This document shows positions 60,005 to 64,000 of a stretch of DNA of 64,000 bases, piece by piece. The position numbers and the translations under genes were made by a program. The stretch comes from Aeromicrobium massiliense JC14 (GTDB taxonomy: Bacteria; Actinomycetota; Actinomycetes; Propionibacteriales; Nocardioidaceae), in contig NZ_HE978636.1 of NCBI RefSeq assembly GCF_000312105.1, positions 306,025 to 370,024 on the forward strand, given 5' to 3'. The notes under the pieces were generated by a model that ran no database searches, had not been told where the DNA came from, and saw only the letters and a program-made list of their open reading frames with translations. Each line of letters opens with the position of its first letter. Position 1 is the stretch's first letter.

Positions 60005-61333
60005 ATGCAGGCCATCGATGCGTCCAAGACCCCGAAGAAGGCGGCCCTCGCCAGCTTCATGGGCAGCGCCGTGGAGTACTACGACTTCTTCGTCTTCGGC
60101 TCCGCCGCGGCGCTGATCTTTCCGCACGTGTTCTTCCCCGACGACGACGCCTCGGCGCTCGTCATGTCGTTCGCGACGTTCGGCTTCGCCTACGTCGCCC
60201 GGCCCTTCGGCGCCGTCATCCTGGGCCACTTCGGCGACCGGGTCGGACGGCAGAAGGTGCTCATGTTCACCCTCGTGCTCATGGGTCTGTCGACCTTCCT
60301 GATCGGCTGCCTGCCCAGCTTCGACGCGATCGGCTGGGCCGCCCCGGTGCTGCTGGTGCTGTGCCGGCTCATGCAGGGCCTGTCGGCGGCGGGCGAGCAG
60401 GCCGGCGCCAGCTCGCTGACCCTCGAGCACGCACCCGACGACCGGCGCTCGTTCTTCACGTCCTGGACGCTGACCGGCACCCAGGGCGGCCAGATCCTCG
60501 CCGCGCTGGTGTTCATCCCGGTGGTCTCGCTGCCCGACGACATCAAGTACAGCTGGGGCTGGCGGATCCCGTTCTGGTTCAGCGCGCTCGTGGTGATCGT
60601 GGCCTTCTTCATCCGCCGCAGCCTGCACGAGCCGCCGGAGTTCGCGGCCAAGAAGGCGTCCGGCGACGTCGCGAAGATCCCTCTGGTCGACCTGCTGCGC
60701 CACCACTGGGCCGACGTGCTGCGGGTCATCTGCTGCGCGTTCATCGCCGCGATCTCGACGGTGTTCGGCAACCTGGCCATCGCCTACGGCAAGGAGGTCG
60801 GCGTCGACGAGTCGATCACGCTGTGGCTCGTCGTGGCCGCCAACGTCGTCGCGCTCGGCACCCAGCCGCTGTTCGGCATGCTCGCCGACCGCATCGGCCG
60901 CAAGCCGGTGTTCGTCTACGGCGCGCTGTCCAGCGCGGCGCTCATGCCCTTCTACCTGCTCTCGATGAGCCAGGACAACGAGCTGCTGATCTTCGCCCTC
61001 GCGGTGCTGACGTTCTCGTGCGGCTACGCGGCGGCGAACGCCGTCTGGCCGTCGTTCTACGCCGAGATGTTCGACGCCCGCGTCCGCTTCTCCGGCCTGG
61101 CGATCGGCACCCAGCTCGGCTTCCTCATGGCCGGCTTCGCGCCGACGATCGTCACCGCCCTGGGCGGCGTCGAAGAGGGCGGCTGGACCGTGACGGCCGG
61201 CTTCACCGCGGTCATCGCGATCATCGCCTCGATCGCGGCGCTGACCGCCCGCGAGACCAAGGACGTCCCGACGTCCGAGCTGGGCGCCAAGCCGTCGCGC
61301 GACCGCGAGGACGAGGCACTCGCCCGTCGCTGA
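60005..61333 (+). CDS. MFS transporter, metabolite:H+ symporter type (shikimate permease-like)
   Basis: 442 residues, 12 helices. SFMGSAVEYYDFFVFGSAAALIFP at the N-terminus is the MHS family start, RPFGAVILGHFGDRVGRQKVL is the loop 2-3 signature, RLMQGLSAAGEQAGASSLTLEHAP follows, and the loop 8-9 repeat is GMLADRIGRKPVF. Thirteen bases after the dehydrogenase, same strand, so co-transcribed. Shikimate or quinate uptake is inferred from the neighbours. Confidence 0.9.
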   Translation: MQAIDASKTPKKAALASFMGSAVEYYDFFVFGSAAALIFPHVFFPDDDASALVMSFATFGFAYVARPFGAVILGHFGDRVGRQKVLMFTLVLMGLSTFLIGCLPSFDAIGWAAPVLLVLCRLMQGLSAAGEQAGASSLTLEHAPDDRRSFFTSWTLTGTQGGQILAALVFIPVVSLPDDIKYSWGWRIPFWFSALVVIVAFFIRRSLHEPPEFAAKKASGDVAKIPLVDLLRHHWADVLRVICCAFIAAISTVFGNLAIAYGKEVGVDESITLWLVVAANVVALGTQPLFGMLADRIGRKPVFVYGALSSAALMPFYLLSMSQDNELLIFALAVLTFSCGYAAANAVWPSFYAEMFDARVRFSGLAIGTQLGFLMAGFAPTIVTALGGVEEGGWTVTAGFTAVIAIIASIAALTARETKDVPTSELGAKPSRDREDEALARR

Positions 61334-62482
<1,149 letters not shown>

Positions 62483-62505
62483 CCGGCGGGTCCTGGCGCG
62501 GCCTC

Positions 62506-63252
62506 CTACGGACGCTCGAGGGTGCGGGTGACGCCCTGGGACGCGACACGCAGCGCGGCGACCAAGCCGGCCCGGCCACGCCGGGTGTCACCGACGACCA
62601 CGCCGAGCGCGGCCACGACCTCGCCGCCGCGCAGCACGGGCACCGCGATCGAGCCGGCGCCGAGCGTCATCTCCTCGGCGGTCGTGGCGTAGCCCTGACG
62701 GCGGGCCCGCTCGAGCTGGTCGGCCAGGATGCGCGGCTGGGTCACCGTGTACGGCGTCATGCGGGGCAGGTGGTCCATGACCGCCGCGCGCACGGGCTCG
62801 GGCGCGTGGGCGAGCAGCACCTTGCCGACGCCGGTGCAGTGCAGCGGCAGCCGCGAGCCGACCCGGCTGACGATGGGCAGCGACGCCGTGCCCATGAGCC
62901 GGTCGACGTAGAGCACCTCGGTCCCCTCGCGCACCGCCAGGTGGACGGTCGCGCGGGTCGCGGCGTGGACGTCCGACAGGAACGGGGACGCCGCCTCGCG
63001 CAGGCCGCTCTGCAGCGGAGCGAGCAGGCCGACGTCCCACAGCCGGCGGCCGACGACGTACGCACCGTCCGGCCGTCGCTCGACCGCGCCCCACTCCTGC
63101 AGCTCGCCGACGAGCCGGTGCGCGGTCGACAGCGGGACGTCCGCCCGCGCCGCCATCTCAGTGAGCGTGAGCCGCCGGTGCTCGGCGTCGAACGCGCCCA
63201 GCAGCGCCAGCGCCCGCGAGGTGACGCTGGGTCCTGCCGCTCGCTCGCTCAT
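62506..63252 (-). CDS. IclR-family transcriptional regulator
   Basis: 248 residues. N-terminal winged helix (TSRALALLGAFDAEHRRLTLTEMAARADVPLSTAHRLVGEL) and a C-terminal IclR effector domain (ATVHLAVREGTEVLYVDRL, PLHCTGVGKVLLAHAPEP, AVPVLRGGEVVAALGVVV). It is divergent from pcaH with a 71-base spacer, the usual arrangement for a regulator of protocatechuate genes (PcaR/PcaU type). Start taken at MSERAAGPSV rather than a GTG further up. Confidence 0.88.
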   Translation of the reverse strand: MSERAAGPSVTSRALALLGAFDAEHRRLTLTEMAARADVPLSTAHRLVGELQEWGAVERRPDGAYVVGRRLWDVGLLAPLQSGLREAASPFLSDVHAATRATVHLAVREGTEVLYVDRLMGTASLPIVSRVGSRLPLHCTGVGKVLLAHAPEPVRAAVMDHLPRMTPYTVTQPRILADQLERARRQGYATTAEEMTLGAGSIAVPVLRGGEVVAALGVVVGDTRRGRAGLVAALRVASQGVTRTLERP

Positions 63253-63263
63253 CGCGTCCGTTC

Positions 63264-63280
63264 CTTCCGTCCACCGGAAG
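63264..63280. promoter_or_regulatory. Candidate IclR operator
   Basis: CTTCCG (63264-63269) and CGGAAG (63275-63280) form an inverted repeat with a 5-base centre, 12 bases before the iclR start and 44 bases before pcaH. TTCCG/CGGAA half-sites are common among IclR-family operators. Confidence 0.5.
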
Positions 63281-63292
63281 CCTACCCTGGCC

Positions 63293-63309
63293 GTGACGTG
63301 GGCCACGTC
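63293..63309. promoter_or_regulatory. Palindrome upstream of pcaH
   Basis: GACGTGG and CCACGTC (63295-63301, 63303-63309) flank one central base, perfect arms. From 63293 it reads GTGA-N6-CCAC, a CRP-like form. It ends 14 bases before the pcaH ATG. A close relative lies upstream of hemL at 34905-34921. Confidence 0.5.
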
Positions 63310-63323
63310 CGTACCGTCGGCGC

Positions 63324-64000
63324 ATGAGCACCGTCCCCACCGATCCCGACGCGGCCGCCGCCTCGCAGGCCGAGATCGACGCGGAGATCGCCGCCGGCTC
63401 GAAGGAGTACGAGGCCTCCGGCGTCGAGGAGACCCAGCCCCGGCTGGACTTCCCGCCGTACCGCAGCAGCCTGCTGCGCCACCCGACGAAGAGCCTGCAC
63501 CACACCGATCCCGAGGAGATCGAGCTGTGGTCGCCGGCGTTCGGGCACCGCGACGTGAGCCCGCTGGAGTCGGACCTGACGATGCAGCCGAACGGGGAGC
63601 CGATCGGTGAGCGCATCACCGTGACCGGCCGCGTCGTCGACGGCGACGGACGTCCGGTGGCCGGCCAGCTGGTCGAGATCTGGCAGGCCAACGCGGCCGG
63701 CCGCTACATCCACAAGCGCGACCAGCACCCCGCGCCGATCGACCCGAACTTCACCGGCGTCGGCCGCTGCCTGACTGGTCCGGACGGCTCGTACCGGTTC
63801 CAGACGATCAAGCCCGGCCCGTACCCGTGGAAGAACCACCACAACGCGTGGCGGCCGGCGCACATCCACTTCTCGCTGTTCGGCACCGACTTCACCCAGC
63901 GGATGGTCACCCAGATGTACTTCCCGGGCGACCCGCTGTTCTCGCTCGACCCGATCTACCAGTCGATCACCGACCAGAAGGCGCGCGACCGGCTCGTCGC
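63324..64000 (+). CDS. pcaH: Protocatechuate 3,4-dioxygenase beta subunit, partial
   Basis: Non-haem Fe(III) intradiol dioxygenase subunit that opens protocatechuate to beta-carboxymuconate. The visible 225 residues contain the dioxygenase_N segment (PPYRSSLLRHPTKSL), the intradiol signature VTGRVVDGDGRPVAGQLVEIWQANAAGRY with the first iron Tyr, and YPWKNHHNAWRPAHIHFS with the second Tyr and the two iron His residues. The C-terminal end and pcaG lie beyond the window. First gene of the pca cluster here. Confidence 0.95.
   Translation, partial: MSTVPTDPDAAAASQAEIDAEIAAGSKEYEASGVEETQPRLDFPPYRSSLLRHPTKSLHHTDPEEIELWSPAFGHRDVSPLESDLTMQPNGEPIGERITVTGRVVDGDGRPVAGQLVEIWQANAAGRYIHKRDQHPAPIDPNFTGVGRCLTGPDGSYRFQTIKPGPYPWKNHHNAWRPAHIHFSLFGTDFTQRMVTQMYFPGDPLFSLDPIYQSITDQKARDRLV

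Overview
The window is a high-GC, almost fully coding stretch. Genes are packed head to tail with ATGA or GTGA overlaps, GTG starts are common, and no gap exceeds 300 bases. Base composition, a menaquinone and System II cytochrome c gene set, a BldN-type sigma factor with a DUF5667 partner, a bS22-type micro-protein and an mshC-era actinobacterial style of operon all point to an actinobacterium, most likely of the Nocardioidaceae/Propionibacteriales kind (inference; there is no rRNA or other marker here). I see no tRNA, rRNA, CRISPR array, IS element or prophage.

Layout. 1-6735 (minus): nuoG(partial)-F-E-D-C-B-A, the proton-pumping NADH dehydrogenase, read leftwards. Its leader at 6736-6963 holds two TGTGA-N6-TCACA type operators and a strong hairpin. 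6964-24347: menaquinone genes menG, menF, menD, menC, menE and menA, interrupted by accessory genes (GNAT, PobA, paired SMR pumps, SGNH hydrolase, a large LuxR/AAA regulator, an aldehyde dehydrogenase with a GMC oxidoreductase, SRPBCC and SDR proteins). menB and menH are not in the window. 24348-28683: YitT, a Cds1-like PLP enzyme, DUF4229, PLDc_N, and a DrrAB-like ABC exporter. 28889-34808 (minus): hemL, a histidine phosphatase, resA, ccdA, a 27-codon ORF, resB and ccsB, i.e. cytochrome c maturation. 34968-36905: a secreted lytic transglycosylase and a VanZ protein, each ending at a near-identical terminator hairpin. 36957-42600 (minus): rex, a second 27-codon ORF, hemA, hemC, hemD fusion and hemB. 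42733-52231: glutaredoxin, acyl-CoA synthetase, HAD phosphatase, BldN-like sigma and its DUF5667 partner, acyltransferase, epimerase, bS22, HTH protein, AcuC-like deacetylase and proC. 52286-56498: a BASS transporter and an arsenic operon (arsR, divergent acr3-arsC-flavoprotein). 56495-64000: a quinate/shikimate module (QsuB-type dehydratase, TetR, dehydrogenase, MFS transporter), an aldo/keto reductase, an IclR regulator and the start of pcaH.

How it works together. Most of the window builds and controls the aerobic respiratory chain: NADH dehydrogenase, its quinone, haem precursors, and the covalent attachment of haem to cytochrome c. Rex, encoded here, senses NADH/NAD+; a near-consensus Rex box overlaps its own promoter and a related palindrome precedes nuoA. 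The gene order from proC to menG follows the order I know for Mycobacterium tuberculosis Rv0500-Rv0558, with clade-specific insertions. The right end is an aromatic-acid island: QsuB, and separately PobA near 10 kb, both make protocatechuate, which PcaH cleaves. A 23-bp operator found both beside the TetR gene and over the dehydrogenase promoter ties the shikimate genes to that TetR.

The least explained items are two equal-length 27-codon ORFs that exactly bridge gene pairs (ccdA/resB and rex/hemA) with 4-nt overlaps on both sides, and a family of three long palindromes at gene ends between 22 and 29 kb.
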